Part shown: piece by piece, positions 45,289 through 54,284 of the stretch
Numbering within the stretch: the stretch's first letter is position 1
How the letters are laid out: every line of letters begins with the position of its first letter
From: Bacteroidota bacterium
GTDB taxonomy: Bacteria > Bacteroidota > Bacteroidia > B-17B0 > Aurantibacillaceae
Reading direction: 5' to 3'
NCBI GenBank assembly: GCA_013697245.1
Contig: JACCXH010000044.1
Location: 1 to 64,000 of the forward strand
Length of the DNA stretch: 64,000 nt
Notes under the pieces: model-generated
Databases searched by the model: none
The model's input: only the letters and a program-made list of their open reading frames with translations
Told to the model about the DNA's origin: nothing
Translations under genes and position numbers: made by a program

Positions 45289-45957
45289 GCTGCTTCAACT
45301 TTAAATTTTCCTGCTTTTTTCTTGTGCTTTCTTACTTCAAAAATAATTAGCGGAACAATCAGCGCGGCCGGACCTAACCACAAAACAATTGGTGGCGCAG
45401 GTATTATTCTTGAGTTATTTACTACAAACGCAGTAATAGCACCAATGTAACTTCCCAGCATGCCACCAATGTGCGCCAACAACCAATAATTTTTGTAAAT
45501 CAATTTTTTTTCTGAGGCGTTTGATGGTTATATAATTGCTTCTAATGCCTAGGATACCAAATACCAAACTAATAATGGCGAAGGTGGTGTTGGTTCCTAT
45601 AAAGCAAATAATGCCAAAAGTTATAAAGGCCAAATGCATCAATCCAAAAAATATCTCAATAGCCCAATCGTACCAATAAGGTTTTTGGTCTAAATGCAAT
45701 TTTTTAAGTTTTAAGGCGCGATAAGCCGTTAAACAAGAATAGTAGGTGAAGAATGCTACACAAAATAAAAAAACATTATCATGTTCGATAGACATATAAA
45801 TGGCACTAACAAAGATCACTGTCATGGCCCAAAAATAGATCTTCCCAATGGGGCGATGGATCTTTATTTTACTGCGAAAAATAATGGCAAATAAGCCGGC
45901 CAAAAGTGCCAGCGAGCCGGTAAAAATGTGAATGATGAGAATAATTTTAAATGTCAT
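45285..45957 (-). pseudogene. DUF2306-like membrane protein interrupted by a frameshift at A8
   Basis: The upstream frame from ATG 45957 (MTFKIILIIHIFTGSLALLA) gives four hydrophobic segments, then after RLRKKIDL turns into a non-hydrophobic tail. The expected C-terminus lies in another frame: KNYWLLAHIGGMLGSYIGAI, then TAFVVNN, and continues to 45285. The switch falls at an A8 run (T8 on the plus strand, 45502-45511 region). Removing one A joins the frames to RLRKKLIYKNYWLLAHIGGM, the normal family arrangement of about 223 residues. It is either a recent frameshift, transcriptional slippage at A8, or a consensus error. Function of the family is unknown. Confidence 0.75.
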
Positions 45958-46084
45958 ATTGTTTTTGTTTGTACAAATGTAATTTGCTTTTATCTCCAAT
46001 ACAAATTAAAGGGTTAATTAACAACAATTTGGGATATATATCAAACTTTTGGGACAAAAAACAAAGCGTGGGTCGGATAACATT

Positions 46085-47026
46085 TTACTGTATAGCTTTT
46101 AATGCTGCGATTACTGTTGGTCCATAATTTCTTGACACCGGAACTTTATCTTCTGCGTTATCAATATATAAATTATAGCCTGCAGCATTGCCTTCAATTT
46201 TATTTACTTTATGCAGGTTGACAATAAAAGCGCGGTGACAGCGCAAGATGTATTTATCCTTTATTTGAGATTCAATTCGTTTTAAACTGCTTCGGATCAT
46301 TTCTTTTTTAAGGATATTTTTTTCAATAAAAACTACTGTAGAATAATTACTTGCAGAAAATATATAAAGTATCTGTTCGGGAAAAATCTCTAATTTATCT
46401 TTTTCATTATCGGCAACAAAACTAATTTTAGTTTTAACTTCATCGGCAACCGTGCCGGGTTCATTTGGAAGCATTCCTTCATCCTGTGGTGCCGCTATGA
46501 GGTGGTTGCTACTTTTATTTTCAACCACTACAGGATGTAGGTGCTTATTTACAATAATGGCCTGTTCTAAATTGATTTTTAAAAGTTTATTATGCTTTCT
46601 AAGTACATGAAGCGTTACCGGAAAAATACCAATCAATAAAACAGACATAAAAGCAAATAAAAAACCATTCCAGGTAAATGGCATTATATAAAATAGTCTA
46701 CTATAGAGCATATTTGCAAAGGCAATGCATAATAATATTATAAGTATTACAATTATCTCTTTACCTATAGTCCAGTTATCTTCAACAGGTTTTTTATGAA
46801 TAATGCGGGCAATAATACTACTTACTAAAATAGGTATAACAAAAGATACAAGACCAAACCCAATTAATTTTAATTCTTTTTTATCTGTTTGCCATTGAGC
46901 AATATCAAATGGCTCAAAAACAATTAAAAATAAAGCAACAAAACAACCCACAAAAAAATTGGTGATAAATGATCGTTTATCGACCTCAGATCTTGGAAAG
47001 GGTTTATTTAAAAAAGTGAAAAACAT
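46085..47026 (-). CDS. Membrane-anchored LytTR-domain transcriptional regulator
   Basis: 313 residues: four hydrophobic helices in the first 145 residues, a linker and a C-terminal LytTR DNA-binding domain (about 205-310; ILYIFSASNYSTVVFIEKNI, LRCHRAFIVNLHKVNKIEGN, VPVSRNYGP). There is no receiver domain, so any signal would be sensed through the membrane part. Its target is not visible, but it is divergent from the cold-shock gene across a 453-bp region containing two inverted repeats. Confidence 0.88.
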   Translation of the reverse strand: MFFTFLNKPFPRSEVDKRSFITNFFVGCFVALFLIVFEPFDIAQWQTDKKELKLIGFGLVSFVIPILVSSIIARIIHKKPVEDNWTIGKEIIVILIILLCIAFANMLYSRLFYIMPFTWNGFLFAFMSVLLIGIFPVTLHVLRKHNKLLKINLEQAIIVNKHLHPVVVENKSSNHLIAAPQDEGMLPNEPGTVADEVKTKISFVADNEKDKLEIFPEQILYIFSASNYSTVVFIEKNILKKEMIRSSLKRIESQIKDKYILRCHRAFIVNLHKVNKIEGNAAGYNLYIDNAEDKVPVSRNYGPTVIAALKAIQ

Positions 47027-47153
47027 GATGTATGCGACACCCGAAAATACCTAAACAATTTGTAAAGCAAGCCTGAATTTTTTAATTTATCCGCAATAAA
47101 ACAAGGTTCAACAATCTTAGGATGATCATTTTTTTACTAAAAACTTACTAGAA

Positions 47154-47199
47154 ATGTTAAAAAAACTAATTTTAACATATTACTAATCAATATATTAGT
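47154..47199. repeat. Two inverted repeats between LytTR regulator and cspA promoter
   Basis: ATGTTAAAA/TTTTAACAT (47154-47162 and 47170-47178, 9 bp, 7-nt loop) is followed by ACTAAT/ATTAGT (47182-47187 and 47194-47199). The second ends 7 nt before the -33 element of the cold-shock promoter. They could be regulator-binding sites. Confidence 0.45.
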
Positions 47200-47205
47200 C
47201 AAGTT

Positions 47206-47237
47206 TTTGCAAATTAATCCCTTTTGCAATATATTTG
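47206..47237 (+). promoter_or_regulatory. Promoter of the cold-shock gene (Bacteroidota type)
   Basis: TTTG at 47206-47209 and TATATTTG at 47230-47237, both exact consensus, with a 20-nt spacer. Transcription would begin near 47244, giving an untranslated leader of about 235 nt. Confidence 0.6.
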
Positions 47238-47243
47238 TTTAAT

Positions 47244-47479
47244 CTTTAAAACGAATAAAATTTAAATTCTTCAATACAGTCAACAATCCCTCCACCATTT
47301 GCAATTCGTTTAATTTTTTAAAATTTATTGGATTTTTAAACATTGCAAATACGTTTGGAAAAATGTTTTGCCTTGAAAAATTTAAAAATAAATAAAGAAA
47401 TAAATGGTTTTGGGTCACACCCTTTTTCTCAAAGCCGTTTTAATTAAATAAAGAGGGAAAAAATAAAAAAATAAAAAAA
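47244..47479 (+). promoter_or_regulatory. Long structured 5' leader of the cold-shock gene
   Basis: No coding potential is visible. ATTTGCAATTCGTTTAA (47297-47313) pairs with TTAAACATTGCAAAT (47336-47350): a 15-bp stem with a 2-nt bulge. The stretch just before the start is purine-rich and nearly U- and C-free. Long leaders that refold with temperature control cspA mRNAs in enteric bacteria; the analogy is inference. Confidence 0.5.
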
Positions 47480-47671
47480 ATGGAAAAAGGAACAGTAAAG
47501 TTTTTCAACCAAACAAAAGGATTCGGATTCATTAAAGTTGAAGGATCTGGAAAAGAAGTATTCGTGCATGTATCTGGCATTAAAGAAGAAATTCGCGAGA
47601 ACGACGAAGTAGTGTTTGAAATTCAAGATGGCAAAAAAGGATTGAATGCCGTTAACGTTAAGTTAGCATAA
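47480..47671 (+). CDS. Cold-shock domain protein
   Basis: A 63-residue single cold-shock domain: MEKGTVKFFNQTKGFGFIKV contains the RNP1-type KGFGFI and EVFVHVSGI the RNP2-type motif. These proteins bind single-stranded RNA and DNA and act as RNA chaperones. It has its own promoter, a 235-nt leader and a strong terminator, so it is monocistronic. Confidence 0.95.
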   Translation: MEKGTVKFFNQTKGFGFIKVEGSGKEVFVHVSGIKEEIRENDEVVFEIQDGKKGLNAVNVKLA

Positions 47672-47750
47672 TTCTTTTTTAGTTAATTAAATAATTGCGA
47701 TTACAAAATTTATAAATATATAATATCAATTCACAATTTTAATTAACAAA

Positions 47751-47784
47751 AAAACCCTCTCGGTTATACGAGAGGGTTTTTTTT
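47751..47784. terminator. Strong intrinsic terminator (bidirectional)
   Basis: AAAACCCTCTCG (47751-47762) and CGAGAGGGTTTT (47769-47780) form a perfect 12-bp stem with loop GTTATA, followed by further T residues to 47784 on the plus strand; A-rich sequence on the other side makes it work for the convergent frr gene too. Confidence 0.92.
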
Positions 47785-47810
47785 GTGAATCTTATTTTGT
47801 TCCGAAATAA

Positions 47811-48371
47811 TTAAACCGTCATTATCTCTTTTTCTTTTTGTTCAATATGCTTATCAACTTTTACAACAGATGCATCCGTTAAAGTTTGGATCTTTGTTTC
47901 ACCACTTTTTGCTTCATCTTCCGGTAATCCATCTTTTTGTAATTTTTTAATTTGATCGATACAATCTTTACGCACCGTACGTATACCCACCTTCGCATCT
48001 TCACCAAAACTTTTTGCTGTTTTAGATAATTGTTTACGACGCTCTTCTGTTAATGGCGGAACCATGATACGAATGATTATACCATCGTTTTGCGGGTTGA
48101 ACCCTAAGTTAGCGGCTTGTATTGCTTTTTCAATTGGCGTTAACATACTTTTTTCCCAGGGTTGAATAATTAAAGTACGCGAATCCTGCGTGTTTACACT
48201 TGCCGTGTTGCTTAATGGCACCATGCTTCCATAATAATCTACCTGGATGTTCTCAAGCATTGCAGGACTTGCTTTGCCCGCTCTTACTTTTTGAAGTTCC
48301 GCTTCTAAATGGTTAATGGCTTTTTCCATCGCATTTTTTGCATTATCTAATACCGTATTTATATCGCTCAT
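47811..48371 (-). CDS. frr: Ribosome recycling factor
   Basis: 186 residues of typical length: HLEAELQKVRAGKASPAMLE at the N-terminal helix and PPLTEERRKQLSKTAKSFGE in the central region are diagnostic. RRF splits post-termination ribosomes with EF-G. pyrH, its common neighbour, is absent; here it follows a cysteine desulfurase gene after 20 nt. Confidence 0.97.
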   Translation of the reverse strand: MSDINTVLDNAKNAMEKAINHLEAELQKVRAGKASPAMLENIQVDYYGSMVPLSNTASVNTQDSRTLIIQPWEKSMLTPIEKAIQAANLGFNPQNDGIIIRIMVPPLTEERRKQLSKTAKSFGEDAKVGIRTVRKDCIDQIKKLQKDGLPEDEAKSGETKIQTLTDASVVKVDKHIEQKEKEIMTV

Positions 48372-48391
48372 AATTTTTATTGTTTACAAAT

Positions 48392-49546
48392 TTAGTGATT
48401 TACTTTTTCTTTGGCCTCTACTTTAAATAGTTCTATTAAATGTTTTACTGTATGATCAATTTCTTCTTTGGTGGTATATTTACTAAAACTAAAACGAACC
48501 GATGGCCGTTCCATATCACTGCCAATACCTCTTAACACATGGCTACCCTGGTTACTTCCGCTACTGCAGGCACTTCCACCACTAGCGGCAATTCCCAATA
48601 TATCTAAATTGAACAGCAACATTTCGGCATCTGGATGTTTGGGAAAACAACAATTTAAAACGGTGTACAAAGATTTTTCATCCGAGATCTCTCCGTTAAA
48701 ACTCATACCCGGAATATTTTTTTCTAATTGCTCACGCATATAATTTTTTATTCCTCTAATGTGTTTTTGATGTTCTTCCATTTCATCAAAACAGATCTCG
48801 AGTGCTTTTGCTAAACCAACAATGCCATACACATTTTCTGTTCCACCACGCATGTTACGCTCTTGCGCACCGCCATGTATAAATGGTGAGATCTTATGCA
48901 AATGATTAATGTATAAAAATCCTACGCCTTTTGGTCCGTGAAATTTATGTGCCGCACAAGTAACAAAATGTACTTTTAATTCGCGAAGGTCCATTTTATA
49001 ATGTCCCATGGTTTGCACGGTATCACTATGAAAGATGGCATTGTATTTTTCGCACAACTCCCCTACTTCTTTTAAAGGTAATAAAGTTCCGAGTTCATTA
49101 TTGGCATGCATTAACGATACAAGGCTGCGGGAATTATTTTTTAAGAGATCTTCAAGATCAGCAAGATCAACATTCCCCTTTTTATCTAATTTAACCCAGC
49201 TCACTTTTACCTTACCGGCTTTTTCAAGCATTTTTAAAGTATGTTCAACCGCGTGATGTTCAATAACACTCGATATAACATGGTTGATACCGTAAGTCAC
49301 AATAGATTGATTAATGGCCATATTATCAGCCTCTGTTCCACCAGAAGTAAAAAATATTTCAGCAGGCGTTACGTTCAATAGTTTAGCAACAGTTTTTCGA
49401 GCTGTTTCAATCGCAGCACGGGTCTTGCGCCCAAACGCGTGAATAGAAGATGGGTTACCAAAATCTTCTAACATCAAAGGCATCATGGCCTTTAGAACGT
49501 TCTCGTCTAATTTGGTGGTTGCAGCGTTATCTAAATATATTTTCAT
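48392..49546 (-). CDS. Cysteine desulfurase (NifS/IscS family)
   Basis: 384 residues of class V PLP aminotransferase fold. CAAHKFHGPKGVGF gives the PLP lysine Lys201, and GGSACSSGSNQGSHVL contains the catalytic cysteine on the flexible loop. It mobilises sulfur from cysteine for Fe-S clusters or tRNA thiolation. No isc/suf genes are adjacent, so the partner pathway is open. It lies between glmM (27 nt) and frr (20 nt). Confidence 0.92.
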   Translation of the reverse strand: MKIYLDNAATTKLDENVLKAMMPLMLEDFGNPSSIHAFGRKTRAAIETARKTVAKLLNVTPAEIFFTSGGTEADNMAINQSIVTYGINHVISSVIEHHAVEHTLKMLEKAGKVKVSWVKLDKKGNVDLADLEDLLKNNSRSLVSLMHANNELGTLLPLKEVGELCEKYNAIFHSDTVQTMGHYKMDLRELKVHFVTCAAHKFHGPKGVGFLYINHLHKISPFIHGGAQERNMRGGTENVYGIVGLAKALEICFDEMEEHQKHIRGIKNYMREQLEKNIPGMSFNGEISDEKSLYTVLNCCFPKHPDAEMLLFNLDILGIAASGGSACSSGSNQGSHVLRGIGSDMERPSVRFSFSKYTTKEEIDHTVKHLIELFKVEAKEKVNH

Positions 49547-49573
49547 TATCCTGTTTTTGATCCTTAACGGATC

Positions 49574-50971
49574 TTAATTTTTAATGATCTCTTTTATGTC
49601 TGAAATAATTTTATTCGCCAACTTATCGGCAGTTGTTGCCGATTGGCTTTCGCTATAGATTCGAATGATAGGTTCGGTATTGCTTTTACGTAAATGTACC
49701 CACTCTTTATCAAATTCTATTTTTACTCCGTCGATACTATTGATAGGTTGTTTTTTATATTTTTCTTTTACCTGTGCTAAAACATTATCTACATTTATTT
49801 GTGGTGTTAGCTCTATCTTATTCTTAGAGATAAAATAACCCGGGTAAGATCCGCGCAACATGGAAACCGTTTTTCCGTATTTAGCAAGATGCGTTAAAAA
49901 TATAGCAATACCAACCAGCGCATCTCTTCCGTAATGGAGCTCAGGCAAAATAATTCCACCGTTACCTTCGCCACCAATTACAGCATTGGTATCTTTCATC
50001 ATTTTTACAACGTTCACTTCACCTACGGCAGAGGCAGAATAGCTGCCGCCCTGCGCTTCCGTTACATCGCGTAAAGCACGGGTGCTGGATAAATTACTAA
50101 CTGTATTTCCTTTTTTATTCTTTTTTAAAATATAATCTGCTACAGCAACTAACGTATATTCTTCGCCAAACATTTCGCCATCTTCACAAACAAAGGCCAA
50201 GCGGTCAACATCCGGATCTACACTAATTCCTAAATGCGCTTTTTGTTTTTTAACCGCTTTACTCAGGTCGGACAAATGTTCAGGCAATGGTTCAGGATTA
50301 TGCGCAAAATTTCCGGTTGGTTCGCCATGAATAACTGTAATATTTTTTACACCCAATTTTTCCAATAATGCCGGCACAACAATTCCACCGCTGGAATTGA
50401 TAGCATCTACCACAATAGTGAAATTTGCCTTTTTTATGGCTGCCACATCTACATATTGCAGGTCGATAATTTTTTTGAAATGCGTATTTATAAAATCGGT
50501 ATTGATAGAATAAGAACCAAGGTCTCCAACCTCTGCGTAATTAAAGTCAGCTTTTTCAGCCAACTTCAATATATCCTGGCCATTTAATTCGCTAATAAAC
50601 TCACCTTTTTCATTCAATAATTTTAGGGCATTCCATTGTTTTGGATTATGACTTGCGGTTAAAATAATTCCGCCATGCGCCTTTAACTCCGTAACGGCCA
50701 TTTCAACGGTTGGCGTCGTGCTGAGTTCAAGATCAACTACATTAATACCCAGTCCAATAAGGGTTCCGGTAACAATACTGGAAACCATTTGCCCGCTAAG
50801 TCTGGCATCGCGACCAATAATTACGGTAATTTTTGTTTTTTTAGGGTGGTTATTTAAAACCCAGGTTCCATACGCAGAAGTGAACTTAACCACGTCTAAA
50901 GGTGTTAACCCATTATCGGGCTTACCGCCGATAGTACCCCTGATCCCTGAAATGCTTTTTATAAGAGTCAC
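49574..50971 (-). CDS. glmM: Phosphoglucosamine mutase
   Basis: 465 residues of the alpha-D-phosphohexomutase family: LTASHNPKQWNALK carries the phosphorylated Ser107, DPDVDRLAF binds Mg2+, GEGNGGIILPE binds sugar and RKSNTEPIIRIY the phosphate. It converts glucosamine-6-phosphate to glucosamine-1-phosphate for UDP-GlcNAc. Other hexomutases share the motifs, but the start SISGIRGTIGGKP and overall form favour GlmM. Confidence 0.87.
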   Translation of the reverse strand: MTLIKSISGIRGTIGGKPDNGLTPLDVVKFTSAYGTWVLNNHPKKTKITVIIGRDARLSGQMVSSIVTGTLIGLGINVVDLELSTTPTVEMAVTELKAHGGIILTASHNPKQWNALKLLNEKGEFISELNGQDILKLAEKADFNYAEVGDLGSYSINTDFINTHFKKIIDLQYVDVAAIKKANFTIVVDAINSSGGIVVPALLEKLGVKNITVIHGEPTGNFAHNPEPLPEHLSDLSKAVKKQKAHLGISVDPDVDRLAFVCEDGEMFGEEYTLVAVADYILKKNKKGNTVSNLSSTRALRDVTEAQGGSYSASAVGEVNVVKMMKDTNAVIGGEGNGGIILPELHYGRDALVGIAIFLTHLAKYGKTVSMLRGSYPGYFISKNKIELTPQINVDNVLAQVKEKYKKQPINSIDGVKIEFDKEWVHLRKSNTEPIIRIYSESQSATTADKLANKIISDIKEIIKN

Positions 50972-51124
50972 AATTAATAAAATTTTGAGTCGTAAAGATA
51001 AGAAAACTGCAGCATCTTTAAAATCAATTTAGAGCCTCATAGTTAACAAAATTTGTTCATTTTTTGTTTAAAATACCTCTATTACAAGCATTATTATTAC
51101 GAATTTTAAGCCTATTCCGCTTTC

Positions 51125-51559
51125 ATGAGCATTAAAACCATTATACTAACCATTTGTGTTCTTTTCATACAAAAGACCGGTTTTGGTATGCTCCAAACTA
51201 CACAAAAAATTTATTTTTTAAATGCCAATCATGAAATAATTGATTCTGCCTGCAGTTCTGAAATAAATATTGAGATCCATCATAAAAAAAGGCCAAACCC
51301 TTTATTAAGTTTTTTTAAATCGCGACAAAAAAAGAATAAAAGAATTACCGCCGCAATTTTAGCTTTTCCTTTTCCGTTTGGTATTGTTGGTTTGCACCGT
51401 ATTTATTTAGGAACTGCACCTTATGTGCCGGTTGCGTATATTGCAAGCTTAGGTGGTGTTTTTGGCGTGTTGCCCTTTATTGATTTTTGTGTGTTGCTTT
51501 TAGATAAGGATGAATCGCGCTACGTTGGTAATAAGAAAGTATTTATGTGGGTTAATTAA
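51125..51559 (+). CDS. TM2-domain protein with signal peptide
   Basis: 144 residues: a signal peptide (MSIKTIILTICVLFIQKTGF), a short variable region with a basic KKRPNPLLSFFKSRQKKNKR stretch, then two membrane helices around GIVGLHRIYLGTAPYVPVAY and a final Asp-containing segment, the TM2 layout. Function unknown. It precedes asnB by 12 nt and may be co-transcribed. Confidence 0.78.
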   Translation: MSIKTIILTICVLFIQKTGFGMLQTTQKIYFLNANHEIIDSACSSEINIEIHHKKRPNPLLSFFKSRQKKNKRITAAILAFPFPFGIVGLHRIYLGTAPYVPVAYIASLGGVFGVLPFIDFCVLLLDKDESRYVGNKKVFMWVN

Positions 51560-51571
51560 TCCAAAAAAATT

Positions 51572-53488
51572 ATGTGCGGTATTGCTGGAATAATTTTAAA
51601 ACAAAGAACCGGTTTTGAGCTTGGTAAAAAAATAGCGGCAATGACCAATGCTATTAGCCATCGCGGACCAGACGGCGAGGGTTTTATTTTAGCAAACGAT
51701 CAAAAAATTACACCACATTTTAATACTTTACAGCAAAATTATCAGCGCAAAGATCTAAATTACATTCCAAAAAATTCTTTAGAGAATGGTGATCCAGCCT
51801 CGTTCTTAGCGTTTGGCCATAGAAGATTATCGATCATAGATCTTAGTGAGACCGGTCACCAACCAATGTGCGAAAAAGGAGCAGCTACATGGATAACCTA
51901 CAATGGAGAGATTTATAATTATATTGAAGTAAGAGCAGAATTAAAAAAACTTGGCCACAGCTTTATTTCAGAAAGTGATACAGAAGTAATATTAGCTGCT
52001 TATAAAGAATGGGGTTTTAATTGCGTTGAACGATTTAACGGCATGTGGGCTTTTTGTATTTACGACAGCGAAAAAAAAATATGCTTCGCATCGCGCGATA
52101 GGTTTGGCGTTAAGCCTTTTTATTTTATTAATGACAATACCATTTTTTCTTTTGCCAGCGAGCAAAAAGCTTTTGTAAAAGCTGGTTTAATACACACAAA
52201 AACAGATCAGGCTGCTTTGCACAGTTATTTAATTAACGGCTTGTTAGAGGTAAGTGCTTCTAATTTTTTTGAAAGCATAAACGAATTAATGCCCGGCAAT
52301 AATTTAGTTTACAATTTAAAAACACAAGAACTAAAGATCAATAGCTATTATAATTTAACGGATCACATTACTTTAAGGAATGATCGTTTAAGCGAGAGCG
52401 AACTGATCGAAAAAATAACTGATGCGTTTGAGAACTCAGTGAAATTAAGATTACGGAGTGATGTTGAAGTTGGCACCTGTTTAAGCGGAGGTATTGACAG
52501 CAGTGCTTTAGCTGTTACCATTTCTGAACTTACAAAACAACCATTATCTTGTTTTACTTCCATATTTAAGCATAACGAAATTAATGAAGAGCATTTTGCC
52601 GACAGTGTTGCAAAAAAAATAAAAGCAAAGCATTATAAAGTTGAACCAACACTTGAAAACTTTTTAAAGGAAGTTGATGACCTTATTTATTCGCAGGATG
52701 TACCCATTTGGGATACCAGTACTTATGCGCAATACAAGGTAATGGAGTTAGCAAGCAGGCATAAAATTAAAGTTGTTTTGGACGGACAAGGTGCCGATGA
52801 ATTATTTGCCGGCTATCACCATCATTTTTTAGCCAAATGGAATAATTTATTTTCGAATGGAAATTATGTTTCGGCTATGAAAGAAGTTACGGCTAGTAAA
52901 AAAACAATTTCAAACCCTTTACAATTTTATTTAAAGGAAAAGGCAAAACAGAAGAATTACTTTAATAAAAAACATTTTAATTTATTTTTTAAACCGGGCT
53001 TTTTAAATTCGTCTGAAATAAAAAACCCATCTGTTTATTTTAATTCGGTTAATGAGCAGCTGGTAGATGATATTTATCAAACCAGGTTAAAATCTTTTTT
53101 AAAATGCGAGGACCGCTGCGGCATGTGGCACAGCGTGGAAAGCCGGACCCCTTTTGCTGATGACATTGAATTAATTAACTTATTGTTCTCGTTTAACGGT
53201 AATAAAAAAATAAAGAATGGGGTTTCAAAATATCTATTGCGTGAAGCAGTGAAAAATAAATTGCCAAAAGAAATATACAACCGTTACGATAAAAAGGGTT
53301 TTGAAACACCGATGCAGGAGTGGATGAAAAAACTACGTCCGCAACTAATTTTAGAAATTAAACTAGCTAATTTTGAATTTGTGAATTATACAGATCTTGA
53401 AAAAGCAGATGCGACTAGTTCTTTCCACAACAAATTACTGTTCAAATTATTTGTGTTAAGCCGCTGGCAAAAATTGTTTAACGCTTAA
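51572..53488 (+). CDS. asnB: Asparagine synthetase (glutamine-hydrolysing)
   Basis: 638 residues. MCGIAGIIL exposes Cys2 as the glutaminase nucleophile; SHRGPDGEG, ITYNGEIYNYIEVR and SDTEVILAAY complete the class II glutaminase domain. The synthetase part has the PP-loop CLSGGIDSSALAV, and VVLDGQGADELFAGYHHHF. It could make asparagine, or act as an AsnB-type amidotransferase in surface glycan synthesis; no glycan genes are adjacent, so the metabolic role is favoured. Confidence 0.93.
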   Translation: MCGIAGIILKQRTGFELGKKIAAMTNAISHRGPDGEGFILANDQKITPHFNTLQQNYQRKDLNYIPKNSLENGDPASFLAFGHRRLSIIDLSETGHQPMCEKGAATWITYNGEIYNYIEVRAELKKLGHSFISESDTEVILAAYKEWGFNCVERFNGMWAFCIYDSEKKICFASRDRFGVKPFYFINDNTIFSFASEQKAFVKAGLIHTKTDQAALHSYLINGLLEVSASNFFESINELMPGNNLVYNLKTQELKINSYYNLTDHITLRNDRLSESELIEKITDAFENSVKLRLRSDVEVGTCLSGGIDSSALAVTISELTKQPLSCFTSIFKHNEINEEHFADSVAKKIKAKHYKVEPTLENFLKEVDDLIYSQDVPIWDTSTYAQYKVMELASRHKIKVVLDGQGADELFAGYHHHFLAKWNNLFSNGNYVSAMKEVTASKKTISNPLQFYLKEKAKQKNYFNKKHFNLFFKPGFLNSSEIKNPSVYFNSVNEQLVDDIYQTRLKSFLKCEDRCGMWHSVESRTPFADDIELINLLFSFNGNKKIKNGVSKYLLREAVKNKLPKEIYNRYDKKGFETPMQEWMKKLRPQLILEIKLANFEFVNYTDLEKADATSSFHNKLLFKLFVLSRWQKLFNA

Positions 53489-53535
53489 AATATTAAACAC
53501 ATAGGAATTTATTTAGTAAAAAAATGTTGTGTTGA

Positions 53536-54219
53536 TCAATTATGCATGGGCTTGGTGCTGCCGCCCTTATTATCCAAAAAACAATATTGAATACCAAAAC
53601 CCATTCCAAAACCTTGGCCTTTCCATTTTGTAATGGCAATGTATTTATTAAAATCTTCGTTGTTGGTGGTAAGCTTGTTATAATTGGTAAATGGCGCATA
53701 GATCTTAAAGTTTATACCAAACTTTCCAAAGTAAATACGTGGATTGGCATATAACGAAATATAACTCCCGCCACCGGAAAGCACAAGATTTAAACTATCG
53801 TTGGCTTTATATTTAAATGTAGAGTAACCAACATCTGCACCTAACACAAGATCAAAATGTTTTGTTACAACAGGGTGGTAGTTTAACAGAACTACAATGT
53901 CATTGGTTCTAACCTCCGGCTTATTATGCGTTACCTCATCTCTCGAAGTAAAATATTTATTATTCTTATAACGTAAACCAACACCAAAACGCTTGTGTAA
54001 ACCATATTCTGCCGCTAAGCCAAAGTTGGTATTACCCGCTTTATCGTTATACGATGTATCCCTGGTGCGATTAGGGTCTTTTATTTTAACCTTTAAAACG
54101 GTATTGTAAATTTCAAAACCGGTATTTAGCTCTGTTACCAGAGCGCCTTTATAAAATGACTGAGCATTTAAAGCAATTGAAACAATAATAAAGAGAACAA
54201 TTAGGTGGGATTTTTTCAT
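53536..54219 (-). CDS. Outer-membrane beta-barrel protein
   Basis: 227 residues with signal peptide MKKSHLIVLFIIVSIALNAQ and alternating amphipathic strands (FGVGLRYKNNKYF, LVLGADVGYSTFKY, KGQGFGMGFGIQYCF), consistent with a small 8-stranded barrel. No specific family is recognised. It ends the operon led by the CPBP protease gene, 65 nt after the PorE-like gene. Confidence 0.72.
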   Translation of the reverse strand: MKKSHLIVLFIIVSIALNAQSFYKGALVTELNTGFEIYNTVLKVKIKDPNRTRDTSYNDKAGNTNFGLAAEYGLHKRFGVGLRYKNNKYFTSRDEVTHNKPEVRTNDIVVLLNYHPVVTKHFDLVLGADVGYSTFKYKANDSLNLVLSGGGSYISLYANPRIYFGKFGINFKIYAPFTNYNKLTTNNEDFNKYIAITKWKGQGFGMGFGIQYCFLDNKGGSTKPMHN

Positions 54220-54284
54220 GATCTTTAATTTAGTTTTATATTATATGTCGTTTAAAAAACAGCATACCCTATCAAAAAATGAGA

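Noticed and set aside
45285-45503. Independent 72-residue membrane protein gene
   Set aside because: Its sequence is the C-terminal part of the upstream frame's protein family; the two are joined by removing one A from an A8 run.
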